Source of the DNA: a virus | IMG/VR virus record: IMGVR_UViG_3300025759_006801 | Location: 1 to 38,414 of that record | Direction: 5' to 3' (one strand) | DNA length: 38,414 bases | Shown: piece by piece, positions 34,198 to 38,414 of the stretch | Layout: each line of letters starts with the position of its first letter | Position numbering within the stretch: position 1 is the stretch's first letter | Position numbers and translations under genes: made by a program | The notes under the pieces: model-generated | Told to the model about the DNA's origin: nothing | The model's database searches: none | The model's input: only the letters and a program-made list of their open reading frames with translations

Positions 34198-34437
34198 ATG
34201 TCAAAAGTAAATCAAATTACTACAAAAAGATTTGTAATCAGAAAATCCTTAATTGGTACAAACACAGTGATTACATTCACTAACAAGAACAAAGAAGTAT
34301 GTAAGTACAATCATGACTTAGTCTACAATCAACTAAAAGAAAAGTTCGACGCTATGCCATGCTTCAACAAGTACAACAGTTATACAAACTCTAACAATCT
34401 ACCAAAGTTTGTAAGAGACCTTGAGAAAATAGTATAA
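34198..34437 (+). CDS. Small early protein of unknown function (intact copy of duplicated gene)
   Basis: This 79-aa protein begins MSKVNQITTKRFVIRKSLIG, continues NTVITFTNKNKEVCKYNHDL and ends NNLPKFVRDLEKIV. It is basic, with beta strands first and a helical C-terminus. It is the first gene of the plus-strand block, behind its own promoter, and is closed by a terminator. A second, about 85% identical copy with a frameshift lies at 34940-35178. Small, first-expressed and duplicated genes of this sort are often host-takeover factors; that is inference. Family not recognised. Confidence 0.68.
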   Translation: MSKVNQITTKRFVIRKSLIGTNTVITFTNKNKEVCKYNHDLVYNQLKEKFDAMPCFNKYNSYTNSNNLPKFVRDLEKIV

Positions 34438-34450
34438 CACTAATGACCTA

Positions 34451-34478
34451 AGCAAGTCACTAAACTGCTTTATTTTTT
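34451..34478 (+). terminator. Terminator after the first early gene
   Basis: AGC-a-AGT pairs with ACT-GCT (six pairs with one bulged A, 6-base loop), followed directly by TTTATTTTTT. It ends the transcript of the 79-aa gene just before the next promoter copy. Confidence 0.6.
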
Positions 34479-34497
34479 AATTGTTTTATTATCTACT

Positions 34498-34530
34498 CAC
34501 GGACTTGCTAGCGTATAATTTGGATAATAT
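34498..34530 (+). promoter_or_regulatory. Early promoter copy 2
   Basis: CACGGACTTG (34498-34507), exactly 15 bases, GATAATAT (34523-34530), followed by AACCA. The start of the 56-aa gene lies 33 bases downstream. Confidence 0.68.
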
Positions 34531-34562
34531 AACCAAATAATAATAATTTAAAATTTAAAACT

Positions 34563-34733
34563 ATGTTTATAATAAACAAAAACCAAATTAAATTAACAAC
34601 TAATTTATTAACAAACAAACACATCAACATCCAATTTTTAAACAACAAATTAATAATTAAATCAAATCCATCAAACACAAACATCCAAAAATTACTCGAC
34701 CGCAATTACATTACTTATAAATTAACTAAATAA
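34563..34733 (+). CDS. Very small early protein
   Basis: This 56-codon frame starts ATG at 34563 after a promoter copy and an A/T-rich leader, and reads MFIINKNQIKLTTNLLTNKH, INIQFLNNKLIIKSNPSNTN, then IQKLLDRNYITYKLTK. Codons are strongly A-rich with AAC/ATC/ACA preferred. It is rich in Asn, Lys, Leu and Ile and may be a small two-strand plus helix protein. The promoter and leader spacing, equal to those of the 79-aa gene, argue that it is expressed. Function unknown. Confidence 0.5.
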   Translation: MFIINKNQIKLTTNLLTNKHINIQFLNNKLIIKSNPSNTNIQKLLDRNYITYKLTK

Positions 34734-34800
34734 AACTAAACCCCCAAATCTACTTTAACCTACTAATACATACTAAGCATAACAAGCCTGATTTTGAAAT

Positions 34801-34852
34801 AGGATCGGAAGAGTAGACTCCGTCCTACACCATACTTATGTATTCTTTTTTT
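34801..34852 (+). terminator. Two hairpins with T run after the 56-aa gene
   Basis: AGGA-t-CGGA (34801-34809) pairs with TCCGTCCT (34819-34826), 8 bp with one bulge. A smaller ATAC/GTAT hairpin follows and then TCTTTTTTT (34844-34852). Together they look like a terminator closing the 56-aa unit before the next promoter. Confidence 0.55.
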
Positions 34853-34869
34853 GCTGCATGCCGCACTCG

Positions 34870-34902
34870 CACGGACTTGCGCGTTAAGTTGTCAGATAAT
34901 AT
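34870..34902 (+). promoter_or_regulatory. Early promoter copy 3
   Basis: CACGGACTTG (34870-34879), exactly 15 bases, GATAATAT (34895-34902), then AACTG. It lies 37 bases before the ATG of the frameshifted gene copy. Confidence 0.7.
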
Positions 34903-34939
34903 AACTGTAAGCAACGAAGCTTATATTAAACTTTATACT

Positions 34940-35178
34940 ATGCAAAAAGCACAAAAACTCACAACAAGCGATTTGTTATTCGCAAGTCATTAATTGGTAA
35001 AAATGTAGTAATTACTTTTACTAACAAAAACAAGGAAAAATGCACTTATAATCATGACCTTGTTTACGAGCAACTCAAAGAGCGATTTGAAGCTATGCCT
35101 TGCTTCGCTAAATATAGCTCTTATACTAATTCTAATAACTTACCTAAATTTGTAAGAGACTTAGATAAAATAGTCTAA
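34940..35178 (+). pseudogene. Frameshifted second copy of the 79-aa early gene
   Basis: From the ATG at 34940 the frame reads MQKAQKLTTSDLLFASH and stops. Shifting by one base after TT gives KRFVIRKSLIGKNVVITFTN, KNKEKCTYNHDLVYEQLKER and so on to NNLPKFVRDLDKIV, stop 35176-35178. About 62 of 72 residues equal the intact copy. One A appears missing where the intact gene has ACA AAA AGA and this copy has ACA AGC GA. Many silent differences between the copies show an old duplication under selection, so the break is recent, an assembly or sequencing error, or a translational frameshift. Promoter and terminator are intact. Confidence 0.7.
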
Positions 35179-35186
35179 TACTTCAT

Positions 35187-35240
35187 ACTGACATTAGCTA
35201 GTTACTTATATACTTAATTAGCTTTTGTCAGTATTTTTTT
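35187..35240 (+). terminator. Rho-independent terminator after the second gene copy
   Basis: ACTGACA (35187-35193) pairs with TGTCAGT (35226-35232); inside, AGCTA pairs with TAGCT. Seven T residues follow after one A (35234-35240). This is the clearest rho-independent terminator of the early region. Confidence 0.8.
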
Positions 35241-35258
35241 AACCGATGCAAATTCTCG

Positions 35259-35291
35259 CACGGACTTGTGTCAAAAAACTACAGATAATAT
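35259..35291 (+). promoter_or_regulatory. Early promoter copy 4
   Basis: CACGGACTTG (35259-35268), exactly 15 bases, GATAATAT (35284-35291), then ATCCG. The first gene start is about 95 bases away, leaving room for the hairpin leader described next. Confidence 0.7.
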
Positions 35292-35309
35292 ATCCGAGAT
35301 TATTATTAT

Positions 35310-35360
35310 ACTGTACTCATATAGATACAGTGCATTATACCTCAGCACTATTTTTATTTA
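35310..35360 (+). promoter_or_regulatory. Leader with two mutually exclusive hairpins (attenuator candidate)
   Basis: ACTGTA (35310-35315) can pair with TACAGT (35326-35331). Alternatively AGTGC (35329-35333) pairs with GCACT (35345-35349), followed by ATTTTTATTTA. The two stems share bases 35329-35331 and so exclude each other, and the second has a terminator shape. This may be an attenuator for the 42-aa/83-aa/56-aa unit. The stems are short. Confidence 0.45.
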
Positions 35361-35385
35361 CTAAACAAAGTAACACCTTTAAACT

Positions 35386-35514
35386 ATGCAAAGAATAGAG
35401 ATTATAGCGGCAATAGACGAGTTAAACCAATACTTAAATGGTAATGTATTTACTAGTAGTATAGTAGAGACATTAGAAAACTTAGCAGAAAAACTTAAAA
35501 ATCAAACTATATGA
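35386..35514 (+). CDS. Very small early protein
   Basis: This 42-codon frame reads MQRIEIIAAIDELNQYLNGN, VFTSSIVETLENLAEKLKNQ, TI. It is an all-helical pattern with heptad-like Leu/Ile spacing and no Cys. Its stop overlaps the start of the 83-aa gene in the ATGA manner, which supports translation as a coupled pair. The start follows an A/T-rich leader without Shine-Dalgarno. Function unknown. Confidence 0.55.
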   Translation: MQRIEIIAAIDELNQYLNGNVFTSSIVETLENLAEKLKNQTI

Positions 35515-35762
35515 GTAAAATGACTATGAAGGATCTATGCGAGTATTCTTCAAAACAAAGAAAACTTCGTGCCGCGGAGCATAGACGCGAGCACCACCAC
35601 GACGGTTTATGCAGTGGACTTACTCAGTCGGAGTATAATAGAATGACTGTAAGACAAAAGACTAGTTTCTCAAAAGCTAGAAAGTTCACTCATAACCGTA
35701 TGTGGAAAAGCACACACACTAAATTTGACTTAAAACAACTAAAACTAATAAGTAAATCTTAA
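35511..35762 (+). CDS. Small basic His-containing early protein
   Basis: This 83-aa protein reads MTMKDLCEYSSKQRKLRAAE, a His/Arg-rich stretch HRREHHHDGLCSGLTQSEYN, then RMTVRQKTSFSKARKFTHNR and KSTHTKFDLKQLKLISKS. The EHRREHHHDGLC part with Cys and His could bind zinc. The protein is strongly basic, so it may bind nucleic acid. It is coupled to the 42-aa gene upstream and is followed after two bases by a small membrane protein gene. Not recognised. Confidence 0.6.
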   Translation: MSKMTMKDLCEYSSKQRKLRAAEHRREHHHDGLCSGLTQSEYNRMTVRQKTSFSKARKFTHNRMWKSTHTKFDLKQLKLISKS

Positions 35763-35764
35763 TT

Positions 35765-35935
35765 ATGAAAAGAAAATTTATTCACTATGTAATTGCTAGA
35801 CTTACAGATATTGCTATAAAAGCATTTATAGTATCGCTAGCGACAATAGCTATAGGAGGTATAGCGTTCTTTATCTTCATGATGATAACAGGACAAGTAG
35901 ATTATGGTAACACCTCGTTTGGAATCTACGGATAA
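35765..35935 (+). CDS. Small single-span membrane protein
   Basis: This 56-codon frame reads MKRKFIHYVIARLTDIAIKA, then a hydrophobic stretch FIVSLATIAIGGIAFFIFMM of about 22 residues, and a short polar C-terminus ITGQVDYGNTSFGIYG. Positive charges before the span and none after predict the N-terminus inside. It may act at the host inner membrane early in infection, for example in superinfection exclusion; that is inference. It starts two bases after the previous stop. Confidence 0.6.
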   Translation: MKRKFIHYVIARLTDIAIKAFIVSLATIAIGGIAFFIFMMITGQVDYGNTSFGIYG

Positions 35936-35938
35936 CTA

Positions 35939-35971
35939 CACTGACTTATATATATACAGTGCAGATAATAT
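35939..35971 (+). promoter_or_regulatory. Early promoter copy 5 overlapping a hairpin
   Basis: CACTGACTTA (35939-35948, 8 of 10 bases of the box), exactly 15 bases, GATAATAT (35964-35971). CACTG (35939-35943) and CAGTG (35957-35961) form an inverted repeat over the spacer, so an operator or a small terminator may be superimposed on this promoter. The 85-aa gene starts 31 bases downstream. Confidence 0.6.
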
Positions 35972-36002
35972 ATTAAAATGTTCAACTAAATAATAAATAA
36001 CT

Positions 36003-36260
36003 ATGCAAGTAAAAACTATTAAATTCTTAAACAAGTCAACTATTCTACTTAACAAAGTAAAATACAAAGGTTATCCTGTTGGCGAGCTACCTAAAAAGTT
36101 TGCTTTTATCTACAACGAAGAAGAAGACAAAGAAGGTATTAAAGAATGGTTCAACTACAAAGGTTTAACCTATGTACAAGTAAAAGAGTCTATTTGGAGT
36201 CAAATAGCAAAAGACAACGAGCAAATGAATATAGAAATGCTATTTAAAACTATGAATTAA
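36003..36260 (+). CDS. Small early protein of unknown function
   Basis: This 85-aa protein reads MQVKTIKFLNKSTILLNKVK, then KGYPVGELPKKFAFIYNEEE, DKEGIKEWFNYKGLTYVQVK and a helical C-terminus IAKDNEQMNIEMLFKTMN. Strand-rich first half, acidic centre. It starts behind promoter copy 5 and leads, with one base between, into the 48-aa gene. Not recognised. Confidence 0.58.
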   Translation: MQVKTIKFLNKSTILLNKVKYKGYPVGELPKKFAFIYNEEEDKEGIKEWFNYKGLTYVQVKESIWSQIAKDNEQMNIEMLFKTMN

Positions 36261-36261
36261 T

Positions 36262-36408
36262 ATGAGTATAACTAAAATCTTAGATACACTAGCACAAGAG
36301 TGGTACGGCGAGTTTGGCTTTGCCACTTGCAGCTTACAAGAACAAGACGCAATAGTAAAATATGCTTATGAGCAAAGCGTTCACAGAATAAATAATACTA
36401 ATAAATAA
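36262..36408 (+). CDS. Very small early protein
   Basis: This 48-codon frame reads MSITKILDTLAQEWYGEFGF, ATCSLQEQDAIVKYAYEQSV, then HRINNTNK. Two predicted helices separated by a Gly/Phe/Cys turn. It begins one base after the previous stop (TAATATG) and ends seven bases before the 143-aa gene, the usual spacing of this operon. Function unknown. Confidence 0.52.
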   Translation: MSITKILDTLAQEWYGEFGFATCSLQEQDAIVKYAYEQSVHRINNTNK

Positions 36409-36415
36409 TATAACT

Positions 36416-36847
36416 ATGACAAACTATCAAAAAGAGCAATTTCTGCTTGAAGAACAGTTCGTAAAGCGTTTGCTTATCGACTACGGAATCAGAGAAGTAA
36501 CAACACAGAGGCAGGCTAAAAATGAAACTCGTGAGTTTGAGTTTCCTGTACCTGCATATACTAAACAAAGACTTAAGTGGCATGCTAAACGAAGCGACAT
36601 AAAAGATTTACCAAGACTACGCATCGCTTGTTTCAAATCAGGTTATGTACGCAAGCAAAACGGTGCAGACAGAGCGTATCAACTAAATCCTGTTTACGAG
36701 CAAAATTATAGATGCGTATGGCAAAGAGACAACGGTGAACTATATGTTTCATCAGGTGTAAATAAAGCTCGCGCGCTTATATATTCTCCAATAACTAGAC
36801 TAAACTTTATGCTACAATATTATCTTAGAAACTATGCAAACAATTAA
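36416..36847 (+). CDS. Early protein of unknown function, basic
   Basis: This 143-aa protein is the largest of the early block in the window. It reads KEQFLLEEQFVKRLLIDYGI, REFEFPVPAYTKQRLKWHAK, DLPRLRIACFKSGYVRKQNG, ADRAYQLNPVYEQNYRCVWQ, RDNGELYVSSGVNKARALIY. The second half has alternating strands and many Arg/Lys/Tyr, which would suit an RNA- or DNA-binding sheet. No catalytic motif is visible. It is within the promoter copy 5 operon. Confidence 0.58.
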   Translation: MTNYQKEQFLLEEQFVKRLLIDYGIREVTTQRQAKNETREFEFPVPAYTKQRLKWHAKRSDIKDLPRLRIACFKSGYVRKQNGADRAYQLNPVYEQNYRCVWQRDNGELYVSSGVNKARALIYSPITRLNFMLQYYLRNYANN

Positions 36848-36857
36848 AACTAAAAAT

Positions 36858-36992
36858 ATGAGAACACTTAAATTAACAGAAAACGATTGCACGTTTGTAC
36901 ACTATGTACTACGCATGTATGCTCAACAAACACCTGGATTAGATCAAGAAGACAAAGAAGAAATATACGAAGTTGCAGCTAAATTTAAATAA
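36858..36992 (+). CDS. Very small early protein
   Basis: This 44-codon frame reads MRTLKLTENDCTFVHYVLRM, YAQQTPGLDQEDKEEIYEVA, AKFK. The pattern (TLKLTEND...V...LRxY...LDQEDKEEIYEVAxK) is a helical hairpin that I have seen in small phage proteins next to others of this sort; function unknown. It ends one base before the next gene (TAATATG). Confidence 0.52.
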   Translation: MRTLKLTENDCTFVHYVLRMYAQQTPGLDQEDKEEIYEVAAKFK

Positions 36993-36993
36993 T

Positions 36994-37146
36994 ATGAGTA
37001 AAGAAAAATATAGAATAATATACAGAAACACTTATTACGGTGATGAAGAGATAGATACAGCAGAAACTAAAGTAGAAGCTATTTGTTTAACTGGTGAATA
37101 CAGAAAAGCTTTTCGCTCAGGTAATGTATACTTTAAAAGAATATGA
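36994..37146 (+). CDS. Very small early protein
   Basis: This 50-codon frame reads MSKEKYRIIYRNTYYGDEEI, DTAETKVEAICLTGEYRKAF, RSGNVYFKRI. It appears to be a compact beta-alpha-beta protein. Its stop overlaps the next start as ATGA, so the two are translated together. Function unknown. Confidence 0.52.
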   Translation: MSKEKYRIIYRNTYYGDEEIDTAETKVEAICLTGEYRKAFRSGNVYFKRI

Positions 37147-37367
37147 CTATTAATATAGAATATAACGACCACAATTACGAAGTTTACTTTGATGTAATAC
37201 TTGGGTCTCACGGTGATTATTTTAATCCACCTGAACCACCTGAAATACATATACACTCTGTTGTAGATGAAGATGGTAATGAAGTTCAAGATTATAGCGT
37301 AATAAACTATGCTGACGAAGAAATATATTATAAGTTAAGTGATGGCTATTTTGACTACACGGACTAA
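37143..37367 (+). CDS. Small acidic early protein
   Basis: This 74-aa protein is very acidic: MTINIEYNDHNYEVYFDVIL, DYFNPPEPPEIHIHSVVDED, GNEVQDYSVINYADEEIYYK, ending DGYFDYTD. Strand-rich with a Pro-rich loop. A high negative charge in a small early phage protein can mean DNA mimicry, but there is no direct sign beyond composition. The stop codon TAA (37365-37367) is also the end of the upstream box of the next promoter. Confidence 0.58.
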   Translation: MTINIEYNDHNYEVYFDVILGSHGDYFNPPEPPEIHIHSVVDEDGNEVQDYSVINYADEEIYYKLSDGYFDYTD

Positions 37368-37390
37368 ATATAAATCACTACAGATAATAT
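37358..37390 (+). promoter_or_regulatory. Early promoter copy 6, overlapping a stop codon
   Basis: CACGGACTAA (37358-37367, 8 of 10 bases), exactly 15 bases, GATAATAT (37383-37390), then ATGTG. The box is inside the end of the previous coding sequence and includes its stop. The 64-aa gene starts 24 bases downstream. Confidence 0.65.
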
Positions 37391-37414
37391 ATGTGAATAA
37401 CAAAAAAACAAACT

Positions 37415-37609
37415 ATGTATTGTAAATGTAAACCAAATACTAAAATACCCGAAGCTCGAGTAGCTTTAGGTTATAAGACATGTGTTGATTGTTCTACTGC
37501 TGAGCAATATAGTTATGTACCAATAATCAACCATAAAACTGGCAATACTATTCAAATAGTAAGTCAATCACTCTCCGCCGCGGTGCATAGGTCGTGGCGG
37601 CGTAAATAG
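37415..37609 (+). CDS. Small zinc-ribbon-like protein
   Basis: This 64-aa protein reads MYCKCKPNTKIPEARVALGY, KTCVDCSTAEQYSYVPIINH, KTGNTIQIVSQSLSAAVHRS, WRRK. CKC and CVDC (Cys 3, 5, 23 and 26) would bind one zinc ion. I recognise it as a small phage family with the pattern CKC...IPExRxxLGYKTCVDCS...HKTGNTxQ; function unknown. Zinc ribbons of this size often bind nucleic acids or RNA polymerase. It is the last gene before the RNA region. Confidence 0.65.
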   Translation: MYCKCKPNTKIPEARVALGYKTCVDCSTAEQYSYVPIINHKTGNTIQIVSQSLSAAVHRSWRRK

Positions 37610-37612
37610 ATA

Positions 37613-37741
37613 ATCTAGAAGCTTAAGACATAGCTAGATATCTACAGCTAGACGAGTAGCTTAATTAGGTGTGTATGTGGCGACGACTATCGACGGATAT
37701 ATGTGATCATACGGAAGTGTATTACACACACATAAGTGAAT
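37613..37741 (+). other. Non-coding stretch with hairpins before the tRNA-like RNAs
   Basis: No gene is convincing here. TAGCT...AGCTA (about 37631-37650) encloses the palindromic AGATATCT, and GTGTGTA (37669-37675) pairs perfectly with TACACAC (37723-37729). These may be part of a longer structured RNA that includes the tRNA-like elements that follow. Both pairings are short relative to the distances spanned. Confidence 0.4.
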
Positions 37742-37839
37742 AGCTAGCGGCAACTAGGTATGGATGCAACAGGAGTTATTAAATTAACCAGAGTTCATTA
37801 CTACTGACGAGTATGAGGGTTCGATTCCCTCGCTAGTTA
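37742..37839 (+). ncRNA. tRNA-like structure 1
   Basis: A canonical T arm GAGGG-TTCGATT-CCCTC (37815-37831) is followed by a 7-base acceptor strand GCTAGTT and A. The 5' strand may be AGCTAGC at 37742-37748 (7 pairs, one G-U; 98 nt in all) or AACTAGG at 37752-37758 (6 of 7; 88 nt). In the second version an 11-base linker TATGGATGCAA replaces the D arm. CAGGAGTTAT and ATTACTACTG then form an 8-of-10 stem in the anticodon-arm position. The TGGATGCAACAGG stretch is close to the tmRNA 5' consensus I remember (TGGATTCGACAGG). No standard anticodon loop is found and CCA is not encoded. The T arm is certain; identity is open. Confidence 0.5.
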
Positions 37840-37842
37840 CAA

Positions 37843-37924
37843 AGCAGCAGGCCGGTATGCTGCTCCCTTACAGGAAACATGTGCTATAAAGCACCAAGCC
37901 TTTTAGGTTGAAAACAAGTAAGGG
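37843..37924 (+). ncRNA. Two adjoining stems between the tRNA-like RNAs
   Basis: AGCAGC (37843-37848) pairs with GCTGCT (37859-37864). Directly next, CCCTTAC (37865-37871) pairs with GTAAGGG (37918-37924), a 7-bp stem that encloses GTGC-GCAC and CAA-CC/GG-TTG hairpins. Stems abut with no or few free bases, as in one large folded RNA or a precursor cut into several small RNAs. Confidence 0.45.
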
Positions 37925-37929
37925 AATAT

Positions 37930-38036
37930 GGGCGTGAAATGGTTAGACTACAAAATAGGTGGGCGAATGCCGTAAAGATACCGCGAGGAGCGGTACCTAA
38001 ATTGTAGTAACGCAGGTTCGATTCCTGCCACGTCCA
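37930..38036 (+). ncRNA. tRNA-like structure 2, resembling the tRNA-like domain of tmRNA
   Basis: GGGCGTG (37930-37936) pairs over 7 bp with CACGTCC (38029-38035), followed by A. The third pair is G-U, which with A73 equals the alanine identity set shared by tRNA-Ala and tmRNA. The T arm GCAGG-TTCGATT-CCTGC (38012-38028) is canonical. An 11-base linker AAATGGTTAGA stands where the D arm should be. CTACAAAATAGG and CCTAAATTGTAG (37948-37959, 37996-38007) make a 12-position stem with a 2x2 mismatch; inside are GGC/GCC and TACCGC/GCGGTA hairpins. The total of 107 nt is too long for a tRNA and too short for a complete tmRNA. CCA is not encoded. Confidence 0.55.
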
Positions 38037-38056
38037 CTAATTTTAAATAAACAACT

Positions 38057-38218
38057 ATGAAATACCTTTATGAACAACTAGACGAATTGTTAAACACTAT
38101 TAAGTATGCAGAAGCATCGGGAAATGAAGACGCAGATTACTTAAAAAACGATTACTTTATAGACGTTTTAGAAGCATGTAGAGAAATTGTAGAATACACA
38201 TCAGAAGAAAAAGAATAA
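38057..38218 (+). CDS. Very small acidic early protein
   Basis: This 53-codon frame reads MKYLYEQLDELLNTIKYAEA, SGNEDADYLKNDYFIDVLEA, CREIVEYTSEEKE. It is acidic and helical with an evenly spaced Leu/Ile/Tyr face. It starts about 20 bases after the second tRNA-like RNA, in an ACTATG context equal to most starts of this block, and ends three bases before the next start. Function unknown. Confidence 0.55.
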   Translation: MKYLYEQLDELLNTIKYAEASGNEDADYLKNDYFIDVLEACREIVEYTSEEKE

Positions 38219-38221
38219 ATT

Positions 38222-38414
38222 ATGCCAAACATGAGTTACTGCCGGTTTGAAAACACGGTAATGGATATGAGAGATTGTATAAACGCTATAGAAGATGGCG
38301 AGTGCGATTCACTAAGCAGCTACGAAGTAAGAGCTCTTAAACAATTTAAGGAAATGGGCGAAGAAATTAGTCGCCTTGATATAGACATTGATTTAATACT
38401 TGAAAGATATGTAT
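38222..38414 (+). CDS. Small conserved phage protein (MSYCRFENT family), cut off by window end
   Basis: The frame opens with MPNMSYCRFENTVMDMRDCI, continues NAIEDGECDSLSSYEVRALK, QFKEMGEEISRLDIDIDLIL and runs past the last base (64 codons seen). The N-terminal MSYCRFENTxxDxxDC pattern is a widespread small phage family, mostly 70-90 aa, of unknown function. The start could also be the fourth codon (MSYC). The invariant Cys and the helical rest suggest a small enzyme-like or binding fold, but nothing certain is known to me. Confidence 0.65.
   Translation, partial: MPNMSYCRFENTVMDMRDCINAIEDGECDSLSSYEVRALKQFKEMGEEISRLDIDIDLILERYV

Noticed and set aside
34508-34705. Minus-strand frame of 65 codons opposite the 56-aa early gene.
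   Set aside because: It is Phe/Leu/Ile-rich only because it is the complement of an A-rich coding region; the plus frame has promoter, leader and terminator.
34802-34815. GGATCGGAAGAG resembles the start of a common Illumina adapter (GATCGGAAGAG).
   Set aside because: The bases are part of a well-paired hairpin followed by a T run in the place where a terminator is expected, and the match ends after 11 bases. Assembly contamination cannot be fully excluded but is less likely.
37963-38007. A short frame GCG AAT GCC ... TAG inside tRNA-like RNA 2 as a tmRNA-type peptide tag.
   Set aside because: Fifteen open codons occur easily by chance, the end (VPKL) is not like known hydrophobic Ala-rich tags, and the frame lies within paired stems. 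Mentioned only as a possibility.

Overview
This window is a piece of an AT-rich tailed-phage genome, most likely a podovirus infecting a marine member of the Bacteroidota (Flavobacteriia-like). Several things point there. The genes have no Shine-Dalgarno sequences and instead have A/T-rich leaders, as is usual in Bacteroidota. One secreted protein has a flavobacterial-type signal peptide ending in KAQ. A FISUMP domain, typical of Bacteroidota and Fibrobacter surface proteins, sits inside a tail protein. The order terminase, portal, scaffold, major capsid, connector/ring proteins, giant tail protein is the one I know from crAss-like phages and Cellulophaga podoviruses. No integrase, replication gene or recognisable endolysin lies in the window. 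Assignments rest on motif recognition by eye, without a database search.

Layout: bases 1-33795 are a late, minus-strand morphogenesis block read from right to left. It starts with a small basic protein and a tail-fibre cluster (33795 to about 26928: two fibre accessory proteins, a 763-aa fibre, an 868-aa fibre with YadA-head-like repeats, and a collagen-like protein). Then come a Cys-rich small protein, a phage groEL followed by groES, a winged-helix protein, and a group of small basic or Cys-rich proteins carrying a repeated SP(I/L/V)K motif, two of the neighbouring proteins having HExxH motifs (24702-18729). Next are a secreted protein and a holin (18678-17882), small conserved proteins including a possible double GroES-like protein, a putative small terminase, TerL, portal, scaffold, major capsid protein, an unknown 251-aa protein, two tail-tube/ring proteins and two large tail stabilisation-type proteins, the last cut by the window edge.

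Bases 33796-34197 are the divergent control region. From 34198 to the right end the plus strand carries many very small genes (42-143 aa), probably early genes. They are organised by a repeated promoter, CACGGACTTG - exactly 15 bases - GATAATATA, seen in six good copies and one partial copy, with terminators or attenuator-like hairpins between units. One gene of this set is duplicated and the second copy is frameshifted.

Bases 37610-38056 contain no protein gene but a densely folded RNA region with two tRNA-like structures. Both have canonical T arms. They lack a normal D stem and have a long interrupted stem where the anticodon arm should be, a design reminiscent of the tRNA-like part of tmRNA. 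One also has a G3-U70 pair and A73, the alanine identity elements. This RNA cluster, the promoter family, the phage chaperonin pair in reversed order, and the SPxK/HExxH protein cluster are the most interesting parts.
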